NCBI RefSeq assembly: GCF_031082295.1
Contig: NZ_JAVHLD010000002.1
Span: 110,042-174,041 of the forward strand
Source of the DNA: Humidesulfovibrio sp.
GTDB taxonomy: Bacteria > Desulfobacterota > Desulfovibrionia > Desulfovibrionales > Desulfovibrionaceae
Direction: 5' to 3'
DNA: 64,000 bases
Of the stretch, positions 52,289-64,000 are shown piece after piece. Position numbers and translations under genes: made by a program. The notes under the pieces were generated by a model. That model had not been told where the DNA came from, ran no database searches, and was given only the letters and a program-made list of their open reading frames with translations. Position 1 is the first letter of the stretch, and each line of letters begins with the position of its first letter.

Positions 52289-54226
52289 CTACATGCCCTT
52301 CCTGGGCTTCCACTTGGCGGCCTGGGCGTCCAGCTTGACGCGCTCCTCGGCCGGAATATCCGGCGCCAGGGAGCGCAGCCTGATGCCGGACACATCGGAA
52401 CCGTTGCGCGCGCCCACGGCGAACCAATAATAGGCCAGCGACCGGTTCTTCGGCACGCCTTCACCGTCAAGATACAGGGTCCCCAGCCCGTAGAAGGCGT
52501 TCTGGTCGCCCTTGTCCGCCAGGCCCTTGAGCATGGCCAGACCGCCCTGCGGGTCCTTGGGCACGCCCTCGCCGAGGATGGTCATCTTTGCAACATCGAT
52601 CAAGGCGCTCGTGTTTCCCAGGTCCGCGGCCTTGCGGAACCACTTGAAGGCCTCCACCTGGTTCTTCTTCACGCCGAGATCCTCGCTGCCATAGCGAAGA
52701 GATATCCCCAAGGTCGTCATGGCCCAGGTATAGCCACGGCCCGCGGCCTTCTCATACCAGGACCACGCCTCATAGGGGTCCTTCTTCACATGCCCGCCGC
52801 GCTCGTACAGTTCCGCCATGAGCATCATGGCATCAATATCGCCCAGGCTGGCGGCCCGCCGCGCGTAGGCCACGCCCTTGGCGTCGGCATCAGGCTTCGG
52901 CAGAACCTTCTCGGAAAACTCGAGGTAGGCCAACGCAACCTTGGTCCCGTAGGCCGGTCGCTCACGCACGAGGTCGGCAAAGAGCCGCTCGCCACCGGCA
53001 ACGTCCTTTGGGCCGCCCTTTCCGAGAATGAACAGCCGACCGAGGTCGAGCCTGGCCTCGGGCTCTCCCATGTCCATGGCTCGGCGCAACAGCTCGCGGG
53101 CCTCCACCACGTCCGACGGCGACACCGGCTGGTCCGCAAGGAACTCGGCCCGGAGCACCAGGGCCAGGGGAATGCCCAGCTTGGCGGCCTTGGCCACGGC
53201 CTGGTTGCGCACCGCCTCGTCCTCGCTCAACCAGCCCTGGGCAAGCAGGCCGTAGGGGCTGCCCTTGGCCGCCAGCGCCTTGGCCCTGGCAATGAGCTTG
53301 GCCTCCACATCCTCGTCACGCTTGGTGCCGCGGTATGCGCCCAGGTCGGACATGAGCCGTGATTCCTCCGGGCTGGCTGGCGGCGGCACCTGAAACGCCG
53401 GTGCGGACGCAGGCTTGGGAGCAAGGGACGCCTGGAGCGCGGGCGCGGGAGCAGGTGCTGCCACCGGTCCGGCGAGGGAGAATCGTCCAATGAGCGAGGT
53501 GTTTTCCCACGGCACCTGCTTCTTGCCGGAATCGCGCACAACGGCCTCGCGAACGCTCATGAACATGTCCGAAACCGAGAGGCCGGGCGTCGCGATGTTG
53601 CGCAGCAGGTGCTGGGTGTACAGGCCGTTTCGCCCGTCGCCATCAGAGGCCACCTTGCCGGGGGCCGTGGCGTAGGCGATGATGGAGCCGGTGGGCGCGT
53701 CCATGCGCGCCAGGCCAGCCTCCGCGCTACGGAAAGAGCGCGCAAAGGGGTTGTTGCGGCAGGCGTCGAGGATGACGACATTGGGGCCGTTCCCGGCGTC
53801 CTCCATCTTGGCCAGCACCAGTCCGGCGTTCAGGCAACCGTATTTCACATCGCCCTCGGACTGGATCACCGCGTTCACAGGCACAAGATAGTTCTCCCCA
53901 GCCACCTGCACGCCATGCCCGGCGAAGTAGAACAGGCCAGTGCCGCCTTGGCGCAGCTTGAGCCCAAACTCGCGAACGGCCTCTTCCATCTGCTGCATGG
54001 TGGCGTTCTTGAGCAGCACGACGTCGAAACCAAGCTTCTTGAGCGCTGCAGCAACATCCGCAGCGTCGTTGGCGGGGTTTTTGAGCGGGGCGGTGGGATA
54101 GGCAGAATTGCCGATGACCAGGGCCGTGCGCGATGACGCCAGGGCTGAACCAGTTGCAAACAGCAGCAAGCTCGTAACAATAACCAGAATGGGCAGCCAA
54201 AGAGGCTGGGGAAAATTGCGATGCAT
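52289..54226 (-). CDS. Caspase-like protease with Sel1 repeats
   Basis: 645 residues. A signal peptide or anchor (LPILVIVTSLLLFATGSALA) is followed by a caspase p20-like domain with the dyad His104 (FYFAGHGVQ) and Cys156 (VILDACRNNPF). A Pro/Ala-rich linker (about 250-285) leads to Sel1-type repeats: PEARLDLGRLFILGKGG, AMMLMAELYERGG, ALIDVAKMTILGEG, AFYGLGTLYLDGEG. Family members cleave after basic or acidic residues in periplasmic or stress pathways; substrate unknown. Convergent with the rhomboid gene. Confidence 0.9.
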   Translation of the reverse strand: MHRNFPQPLWLPILVIVTSLLLFATGSALASSRTALVIGNSAYPTAPLKNPANDAADVAAALKKLGFDVVLLKNATMQQMEEAVREFGLKLRQGGTGLFYFAGHGVQVAGENYLVPVNAVIQSEGDVKYGCLNAGLVLAKMEDAGNGPNVVILDACRNNPFARSFRSAEAGLARMDAPTGSIIAYATAPGKVASDGDGRNGLYTQHLLRNIATPGLSVSDMFMSVREAVVRDSGKKQVPWENTSLIGRFSLAGPVAAPAPAPALQASLAPKPASAPAFQVPPPASPEESRLMSDLGAYRGTKRDEDVEAKLIARAKALAAKGSPYGLLAQGWLSEDEAVRNQAVAKAAKLGIPLALVLRAEFLADQPVSPSDVVEARELLRRAMDMGEPEARLDLGRLFILGKGGPKDVAGGERLFADLVRERPAYGTKVALAYLEFSEKVLPKPDADAKGVAYARRAASLGDIDAMMLMAELYERGGHVKKDPYEAWSWYEKAAGRGYTWAMTTLGISLRYGSEDLGVKKNQVEAFKWFRKAADLGNTSALIDVAKMTILGEGVPKDPQGGLAMLKGLADKGDQNAFYGLGTLYLDGEGVPKNRSLAYYWFAVGARNGSDVSGIRLRSLAPDIPAEERVKLDAQAAKWKPRKGM

Positions 54227-54316
54227 GGCGGCACCTCCGAGCTAGCCGATATTTAACGTGATTCCTATCGCATGGCAAGAATACTCAACGGAAGCTGAAA
54301 CCTGTGGAAAACTCCC

Positions 54317-54344
54317 TTGACTTAGCGAAAGTACAGGTTATTCT
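54317..54344 (+). promoter_or_regulatory. Promoter of the cbpA operon
   Basis: TTGACT (54317-54322), 16 nt, TATTCT (54339-54344). This is sigma70-like; a CIRCE element is not seen. Confidence 0.55.
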
Positions 54345-54398
54345 GGCAGACTGGAACAGAAGATTGCGCCCGATGGCGCGCAAGGAGCAAAGCCCGCA

Positions 54399-55367
54399 AT
54401 GAGCGTCGAATACAAGGACTACTACAAGATTCTCGGGGTGGCGCGCACAGCCAGCCAGGACGAGATATCCAAGGCCTTCAAGAAGCTGGCCCGCAAGTAC
54501 CACCCGGACCTGAACCCCGGCAATCCCGAGGCCGAGAGCAAGTTCAAGGAAGCCAACGAGGCCAACGAGGTGCTGAAGGACCCAGAGAAGCGCAAGCTCT
54601 ACGATCAGCTTGGCGCCAACTGGCAACAGGGCCAGAATTTCCAGCCCCCTCCGGGGTTTGAGAACATGCACTTCCAGTTCAATGGCGGGCCGGGAGGCGG
54701 CTTTGGCGGCGGCGGCTTCAGCGACTTTTTCGAGACCCTGTTCGGCGGCGGCGGCCCACGCGGAGGCTTTGGCGGAGCTGGCGGCTTTGGCGGCCAGCAC
54801 ATGCGCGCCAGGCGCGGCCAGGACGCCGAGGTGAGCTACGAGATCGGCCTGGAACAGGCCTACAACGGCGGGCCGCAGTCCTTGAGCCTGCAGGAGCAGG
54901 TCTACGGCCCGGACGGACACCCGCGCATGCAGACCAAGACCCTCAAGGTCAACATCCCCCCGGGCGTCAAGGACGGCCAGAAGATCAGGCTGTCCGGCCA
55001 GGGCAGCCCCGGCGCGGGCGGCGGCGGCGCGGGCGACCTGTACCTCAAGATCAAGCTGGCGCCGCACCCGCATTTCAAGGTCAAGGACGACAATGTCATC
55101 TTCGACCTCAAGCTTGCCCCCTGGGAGGCGGCGCTTGGCGCCACCGTGCGCGTCCCCACCCTGGACGGCGCCGTTGAGATGAAGATTCCGCCAGGCGTCA
55201 GCTCTGGCGCCAAGCTGCGCGTGCGCGGCAAGGGCCTGGGCGCGGCCGGGCATCGCGGCGACCAGATGGTGCGCATCATGATCCAGTCGCCCAAGGACCT
55301 TTCGGATGCGGAACGCAAGCTGTGGGAAGAGCTTGCAAAGGCCTCCAGCTTCAGCCCCAGGGGTTGA
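54399..55367 (+). CDS. cbpA: DnaJ-class co-chaperone CbpA
   Basis: 322 residues. The J domain (1-70) has [20 protein letters not shown] and the HPD motif in [11 protein letters not shown] long Gly/Phe linker ([12 protein letters not shown]) leads to two substrate-binding beta domains ([20 protein letters not shown]). There is no zinc-finger module, so it is the CbpA (class B) type. It activates DnaK, encoded in the same block. RBS CAAGGAG; cbpM follows 36 nt later. Confidence 0.95.
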   Translation: MSVEYKDYYKILGVARTASQDEISKAFKKLARKYHPDLNPGNPEAESKFKEANEANEVLKDPEKRKLYDQLGANWQQGQNFQPPPGFENMHFQFNGGPGGGFGGGGFSDFFETLFGGGGPRGGFGGAGGFGGQHMRARRGQDAEVSYEIGLEQAYNGGPQSLSLQEQVYGPDGHPRMQTKTLKVNIPPGVKDGQKIRLSGQGSPGAGGGGAGDLYLKIKLAPHPHFKVKDDNVIFDLKLAPWEAALGATVRVPTLDGAVEMKIPPGVSSGAKLRVRGKGLGAAGHRGDQMVRIMIQSPKDLSDAERKLWEELAKASSFSPRG

Positions 55368-55403
55368 GCCAATACTTAGAGTTGTAACCCGCGAGGGAAA
55401 ATC

Positions 55404-55718
55404 ATGACGCTTAAAATGAATGATCCCGATACGCTGCCCATTCCATCGGAGCTCATCGCCTGGACCAGGCTGGTGGAAGTGACCTGTGTGGAGCCAGCCA
55501 CCATGGCTGAACTGCTGGACATGGGCTGGATCGACCCCGTGCGCACCCATGCCGACGAGTATCTGTTCCGCTCGCGCGACGTGTACCGCATCCAGAAACT
55601 GCAGCGCCTGTGCCGCGACCTGGAGATTTCCCACGCCGCGGGCTGCATCATCGTGGACCTGATCGACCGCGTTGAGCGCCTGGAGCAGGAGCTCAGCGAA
55701 TTGCGCAGACTTTTGTAA
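55404..55718 (+). CDS. cbpM: CbpA modulator CbpM
   Basis: 104 residues. A MerR-like small protein (MAELLDMGWIDPVRT, YRIQKLQRLCRDLEISHAA) with a C-terminal coiled coil (IDRVERLEQELSELRRLL). CbpM binds the CbpA J domain and inhibits its action on DnaK. Directly after cbpA, as in E. coli. Confidence 0.88.
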   Translation: MTLKMNDPDTLPIPSELIAWTRLVEVTCVEPATMAELLDMGWIDPVRTHADEYLFRSRDVYRIQKLQRLCRDLEISHAAGCIIVDLIDRVERLEQELSELRRLL

Positions 55719-55783
55719 ACGCCTCAACGACTCAACTTTCCCGCCTGGGCGATTCCCCGGCGGCATTACCGGGAGGACACGAC

Positions 55784-58465
<2,682 letters not shown>

Positions 58466-58488
58466 CCTCAACTCATCTGACTCACCGC

Positions 58489-58524
58489 CGGGCGGGCCGA
58501 CGTTGAAATTGTTAGGCTCGCCCG
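58489..58524 (+). repeat. Hairpin between clpB and the M29 peptidase gene
   Basis: CGGGCGGGCC and GGCTCGCCCG form 10 bp (one G-U pair) around a 16-nt AT-rich loop, ending 3 nt before the ribosome site. There is no T-run, so a terminator is doubtful; an mRNA processing or translation element is possible. Confidence 0.4.
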
Positions 58525-58537
58525 AGCGGAGGTATAC

Positions 58538-59743
58538 GTGCGACTATTCACCCACGACCAGCTCGCCTCCTACGCCGAGGTCCTCATCTGGGCCTTGCGC
58601 ACCAGCCGCAGCGTGCCCTTCAAGAACGGCGAGCTGGTGCTCCTGCGCTACGACCACGACGCGCTCCCGCTCGCCGAGGCCGTCTACGCCACGCTCATGG
58701 ACGCGCACCTGCACCCGCTGCCCATGGCCCTGCCCACAGCCTTCATGCAGTCCGAGCACTTCGGCAACTCCAGCTTCGGCCAGCTCACCTTCAGCCAGCC
58801 CGGGCTGGACGAGCTCTACCGGGGCACCGCCGGGGTCATCACCATCCTCGCGCCCGACGACCTGACCCACCTGGGCCACATCGACCCGCGCACCATCGCC
58901 GCGGGCGAGCAGACCGAGATGCAGGCCGCCAGCGTGCTTGACCGCCGCCGCCGCGCGGGCCTGCTCGGCTCCACCGTCTGCCTCTACCCCACCGAGGCCC
59001 TGGCCGAGGCCAGCGGCATGGACTTGAGCGAGTACGCCGAGCGCCTGGCGCGGGCCTGCCTGCTCTTCACGCCCGACCCCGTGGCCGAGTGGAAACGCAC
59101 CCGAAAGGAGCTGACGGAGATCGGCAAGTGGCTGGACGGGCTGAACATCTCGCGCCTGCACCTGGAGAGCGCTCGCACCGACCTGACGCTTTGCCCCGGC
59201 GACAAGCGCAAATTCGTGGGGGTCACGGGCCGCAACATCCCCGGCTTCGAGCTGTATCTTGCCCCGGACTGGCGCACGGTGGAGGGCGTGTACTTCGCCG
59301 ACCAGCCGTCCCTGCGCTGGGGCCGGATATTGTCCGACGTGCGCCTGGAGTTCCACGGCGGGGTCGCGGTGAACACCGAGGCCGGTCGCGGCGCACAGTT
59401 CCTGGCCGGGCGGCTGGCAAGCGACGGGGGCGCGCGCCGTGTGGGCGAGTTCTCGCTCACGGACAAGCGCCTGTCCAAGGTGGAGCGCTTCATGGCCCAC
59501 ACGCTGCTGGACGAGAACTACGGGGGCGAGTTCGGCAACTGCCACATCGCGCTGGGCGGGGCCTCGGCGGCGAGCTTCACCGGCCCCTCGGACGAGCTGA
59601 CCCAGGAGCGCGAGGCCGAGCTCGGCTTCAACGCGTCGAGCATGCACTGGGACCTGGTGAACACCGAGGCCAAGCGCGTCACGGCTATCCTGCCCGAAGG
59701 CCGCCGCCGCACCATTTACGAGGACGGCCAGTTCCTCGTCTAG
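58538..59743 (+). CDS. M29-family aminopeptidase
   Basis: 401 residues. The thermophilic metallo-aminopeptidase (AmpS/PepS) family: LTDKRLSKVERFMAHTLLDE, GGEFGNCHIALGGA with the metal ligands, and FVGVTGRNIPGFELYLAPDW are family blocks. It removes N-terminal residues in the cytosol. The start is GTG 58538 after CGGAGG. The region 59744-59911 to grpE holds a promoter. Confidence 0.85.
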   Translation: MRLFTHDQLASYAEVLIWALRTSRSVPFKNGELVLLRYDHDALPLAEAVYATLMDAHLHPLPMALPTAFMQSEHFGNSSFGQLTFSQPGLDELYRGTAGVITILAPDDLTHLGHIDPRTIAAGEQTEMQAASVLDRRRRAGLLGSTVCLYPTEALAEASGMDLSEYAERLARACLLFTPDPVAEWKRTRKELTEIGKWLDGLNISRLHLESARTDLTLCPGDKRKFVGVTGRNIPGFELYLAPDWRTVEGVYFADQPSLRWGRILSDVRLEFHGGVAVNTEAGRGAQFLAGRLASDGGARRVGEFSLTDKRLSKVERFMAHTLLDENYGGEFGNCHIALGGASAASFTGPSDELTQEREAELGFNASSMHWDLVNTEAKRVTAILPEGRRRTIYEDGQFLV

Positions 59744-59793
59744 CGCGAGCGCGATTTCGGGTCTTTCGCGGTCAAAAACCGCACCTCTCCCTG

Positions 59794-59821
59794 TTGACAT
59801 CCCAAAGCCCGTGTTTACTTA
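59794..59821 (+). promoter_or_regulatory. Promoter of grpE-dnaK
   Basis: TTGACA (59794-59799), 16 nt, TACTTA (59816-59821). No CIRCE inverted repeat or obvious sigma32 pattern is seen around it. Confidence 0.45.
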
Positions 59822-59911
59822 TTTCAATGTCGCGACGCCGGGACAGCTTGTGTTCAAGCCTCCCGGCGTCCTTGCACGTTTTTAGAGCAACACGCACACG
59901 ACGGAGCCGAA

Positions 59912-60463
59912 ATGTCGAAAACCGAGAAGAACGAAGCGCAGGAGCCCGAGGCCGAGGCTCCCAAGGTCGACCTGAGCGAGGAAGAACTCCAGGCGCTGTG
60001 CAAGGCCCACGTCTGCACCAAGTGCGCGGTCATGGCCGAGGCCGAAGACATCAAGCTGCGCGCCCTGGCCGACAACGAGAACTTCAAGCGCCGCATCCAG
60101 CGCGAAACGGAAGAAGTGCGCCGCTATTCCACGGAGTCGGTGCTTTCCGACCTGCTGCCCGTGCTGGACAACCTGACCCTGGCCCTGGAACACGCGGGCG
60201 ACAACCCGGCATGCAAGAACCTCGTCATGGGCGTGGAAATGACCCGCAAGATCTTTCTGGACACGCTGAAACGGCATGGACTGGAGTGCGTGGGCGCCTG
60301 CGGCGAGACCTTCGACCCGGCCAAGCATGAGGCCATCGGCACCGTGTGCGAGGCGGGACAGGAAGAAGACTGCGTGACCAAGGTGACCCAGAGCGGCTAC
60401 GTGCTGAAGGGGCGCGTCATCCGTCCGGCCAAGGTCCTGGTGAACAAGAAAACCGAAGCGTAA
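59912..60463 (+). CDS. grpE: Nucleotide exchange factor GrpE, cysteine-rich
   Basis: 183 residues. It releases ADP from DnaK. The long N-terminal coiled coil continues into LADNENFKRRIQRETEE and VLPVLDNL-type sequence; FDPAKHEAIG is the beta-domain signature. Unusual: eight cysteines, including Cys30, Cys35 and Cys38 (CKAHVCTKC) before the coil and C-x3-C (ECVGACGE) near the end. Most GrpE proteins have few or none. dnaK follows 84 nt later. Confidence 0.93.
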   Translation: MSKTEKNEAQEPEAEAPKVDLSEEELQALCKAHVCTKCAVMAEAEDIKLRALADNENFKRRIQRETEEVRRYSTESVLSDLLPVLDNLTLALEHAGDNPACKNLVMGVEMTRKIFLDTLKRHGLECVGACGETFDPAKHEAIGTVCEAGQEEDCVTKVTQSGYVLKGRVIRPAKVLVNKKTEA

Positions 60464-60547
60464 GCTTTCCGGTCTTTACAACGACGAAAGCGGACTTACT
60501 AAAAGCCTCAACGACAAACATCATCCCCCACCCTGGAGGTTTGCATC

Positions 60548-62470
<1,923 letters not shown>

Positions 62471-62519
62471 CGCATAAGCGCGTTTGCTTGCCTTGCGGGG
62501 CAAGAGCGAGTAGAGTTTA

Positions 62520-62555
62520 CCCGGCCTGCGGACTTCCGTGGGCCGGGTTTTTTTT
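62520..62555 (+). terminator. Terminator after dnaK
   Basis: CCCGGCC and GGCCGGG with an inner CGGA/TCCG stem, followed by a run of eight T. Confidence 0.92.
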
Positions 62556-62581
62556 GCCGATCAGGCCAGGGAGACAGGCAC

Positions 62582-64000
62582 ATGAAGCACACTTCGCGCC
62601 AGTACGGCGCTCGCCCCAATTCGCCAAAAGTCCTGGCCGCGCTGGTTCTCCTCCTGTCGCTCATATCCTTCGGCTGCGTGGAGCTGAACCTGCCCCAGGC
62701 GAGCCAGGCACCGCTTGAGGCGCCGCTTGAACAGTCCACGGAAGATCTGGCCAAGGAGGCCGACGGCTTCTTTACAAGCGGCAACTTCCCGCAGAGCGAA
62801 CTGCTCTACACCCGCCTGCTTGAGCGCGAGATGAGCACCGACGAGCGCCTTCAGGCCCTGAACCGCCTGGCTGTCAGCGCGTTCAATTCCCGTCATTACT
62901 ATCAGGCCAAGTCCGCCCTGGACCGGCTGGTGGTGGCGGACGGCACCGTGCTGACCACCTGGCGCTGGCATGAGCTGTACATCAAGACACTGGGGGCGCT
63001 GAACCGCCCTGATCTGCTTGAAAACCACAGGGTCTGGCTGGCCTCGCACGTTGAGCTGCCCTTCGAGGTTCGCTCGCGCGCGGCCATGGCCTTTGCCGGT
63101 GTCTACACCCAAAGCGGCAGCATGGCCCGTGCAATCGAGATACTCGCCCAAGCTCACGGCAAGGCGCCGGACCGCAAGGCAAAAGCCGCCATGGAGGCCG
63201 AATACGCCGAACTGCTGCGCGACATGCCCTCAGAGCAGCTGCAGGGGCTTGCGAGCCTTGTCGGCACCGCGGGCTCCGCCACCTTCCCGCATGCCCTCAT
63301 CCAGCGCGAAGTCCAGCGCCGGGCCTTGTCTCCGCGAGCCGACGCCGGCAGCCCCCTGCTGGCGCAGTCCAGCCGCAACACCGTGGCGGACATCGGCAGC
63401 CCGCTTGCGGCAGGTCCTGGCGCTGTCCATGTGGCGCTTGTGCTGCCGCTCACCGGCCGCTACGCCCCCACGGCAGTCAAGGTGCTGCGCGGGGCGGAGA
63501 TCGCCCAGGCGCGCCTTGCGGCCAGCGGCAGGCAGGTGGAGATCAAGGCCATCAACGTCGACGCCCCTGACTGGCGCGAACAGCTCAAGGCCTTGCCCCA
63601 AAGCTATTCCGTGGTGGGCGGGCCGATGCTTGTTGACAGCTTCCGCGACATGCTCAAGGGCGGAGTGCTCTCCTCACGCGCCGTTTTCGCCTTCCTGCCA
63701 GACCTGGGCGAAGCTCAGGAAGGCGCTCAGGCCTGGCGCTTCTTCACCAGCCCAAGCGACCAGATGCGCGCCCTTGTCGACCTCAGCGCCGACCAGCTTG
63801 GTATCCGCTCCGTGGCCGTACTTGCCCCGAAAAGCCGCTATGGCCAGCGCATGTCCGAGGTTTTCCAGGCTGAGGCCAAGGCCAAGGGCTTGCGTCTGGC
63901 CTCCAGCGAATTCTACCCGCCGGGCGATCACCCTCGCTGGCTGCACAGCGTCAGCCGCCTGCTCAAAGTCCCGGATGCCTTCCGCCGCAACAAGAACATG
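62582..64000 (+). CDS. LpoA/LppC-like lipoprotein, penicillin-binding protein activator (partial)
   Basis: At least 473 residues; it runs off the window. A signal sequence (VLAALVLLLSLISFGC) points to a lipoprotein. Residues about 45-270 are TPR-like helices, then HVALVLPLTGRYAPTAVKVL opens a periplasmic-binding-protein fold (AVLAPKSRYGQRMSEVF). This two-part plan is that of LpoA, the outer-membrane activator of PBP1A. GGGAGA lies before ATG 62582. Confidence 0.83.
   Translation, partial: MKHTSRQYGARPNSPKVLAALVLLLSLISFGCVELNLPQASQAPLEAPLEQSTEDLAKEADGFFTSGNFPQSELLYTRLLEREMSTDERLQALNRLAVSAFNSRHYYQAKSALDRLVVADGTVLTTWRWHELYIKTLGALNRPDLLENHRVWLASHVELPFEVRSRAAMAFAGVYTQSGSMARAIEILAQAHGKAPDRKAKAAMEAEYAELLRDMPSEQLQGLASLVGTAGSATFPHALIQREVQRRALSPRADAGSPLLAQSSRNTVADIGSPLAAGPGAVHVALVLPLTGRYAPTAVKVLRGAEIAQARLAASGRQVEIKAINVDAPDWREQLKALPQSYSVVGGPMLVDSFRDMLKGGVLSSRAVFAFLPDLGEAQEGAQAWRFFTSPSDQMRALVDLSADQLGIRSVAVLAPKSRYGQRMSEVFQAEAKAKGLRLASSEFYPPGDHPRWLHSVSRLLKVPDAFRRNKNM

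Noticed and set aside
54244-54398. CIRCE element for the heat-shock block
   Set aside because: No TTAGCACTC/GAGTGCTAA inverted repeat is present upstream of cbpA or grpE.

Overview
The window is a gene-dense, GC-rich bacterial chromosome segment. Family content points to a delta-proteobacterium of the Desulfovibrionales: an ArsR-methyltransferase (SahR-type) regulator beside ahcY, DUF4416, MtaB, a MoaE-like protein, a small putative selenoprotein, cysteine-rich GrpE and DnaK, and a CbpA/CbpM/ClpB cluster. This assignment is inference from gene families, not a database match. I see no prophage, insertion sequence, CRISPR array or rRNA; it reads as core chromosome.

Layout. 1-260: three tRNAs on the minus strand (Gly, Cys, Gly) behind a strong promoter. 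505-4251: DksA-family factor, NFACT protein, TSUP permease and a divergent AraC regulator. 4310-7384 (minus): a VgrG3-like muramidase-domain protein, mutY and gpmA. 7429-10182 (minus): a large membrane-anchored TPR protein carrying a CCHC zinc knuckle. 10219-11758: a MoaE-like protein and a GT4 glycosyltransferase. 11795-16115 (minus): lytic transglycosylase, a 73-residue dual-CXXC ORF with an in-frame TGA and a SECIS-like hairpin, a TolC-family protein, a MogA-family protein and a DUF1614 membrane protein. 16318-22497: rmlA, then minus-strand glgB, pdxA and a twin-CX3C secreted protein, an SGNH hydrolase, a flavin split-barrel protein and a DUF2064 protein. 22501-24908: a MocR regulator, apparently leaderless, divergent from a LysE exporter. 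24912-28687: a complete Mla-type lipid ABC transport operon. 28825-32339: lrp-putA. 32485-34612: darP, a zinc-ribbon protein and a PAS-GGDEF cyclase. 34615-36287: the divergent argO/argP pair. 36357-38755: sahR-ahcY with a palindromic operator. 38963-40879: a chemoreceptor. 40960-47184 (minus): a compact operon mtaB-DUF4416-yicC-remA-gmk-pyrF-recJ. 47260-54226: TPR lipoprotein, mnmA, GT2, an RluA-CoaE fusion, a rhomboid protease and a caspase-like/Sel1 protein. 54399-62470: a proteostasis block (cbpA, cbpM, clpB, M29 aminopeptidase, grpE, dnaK). 62582-end: start of an LpoA/LppC-like lipoprotein.

How the genes work together. Several regulator-target pairs sit side by side: Lrp/PutA, ArgP/ArgO, SahR/AhcY and MocR/LysE. 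The most unusual item is the small ORF at 12756-12977. Its TGA codon is followed, 23 nt on, by a GGU-capped stem. This is what a bacterial selenocysteine insertion element should look like.
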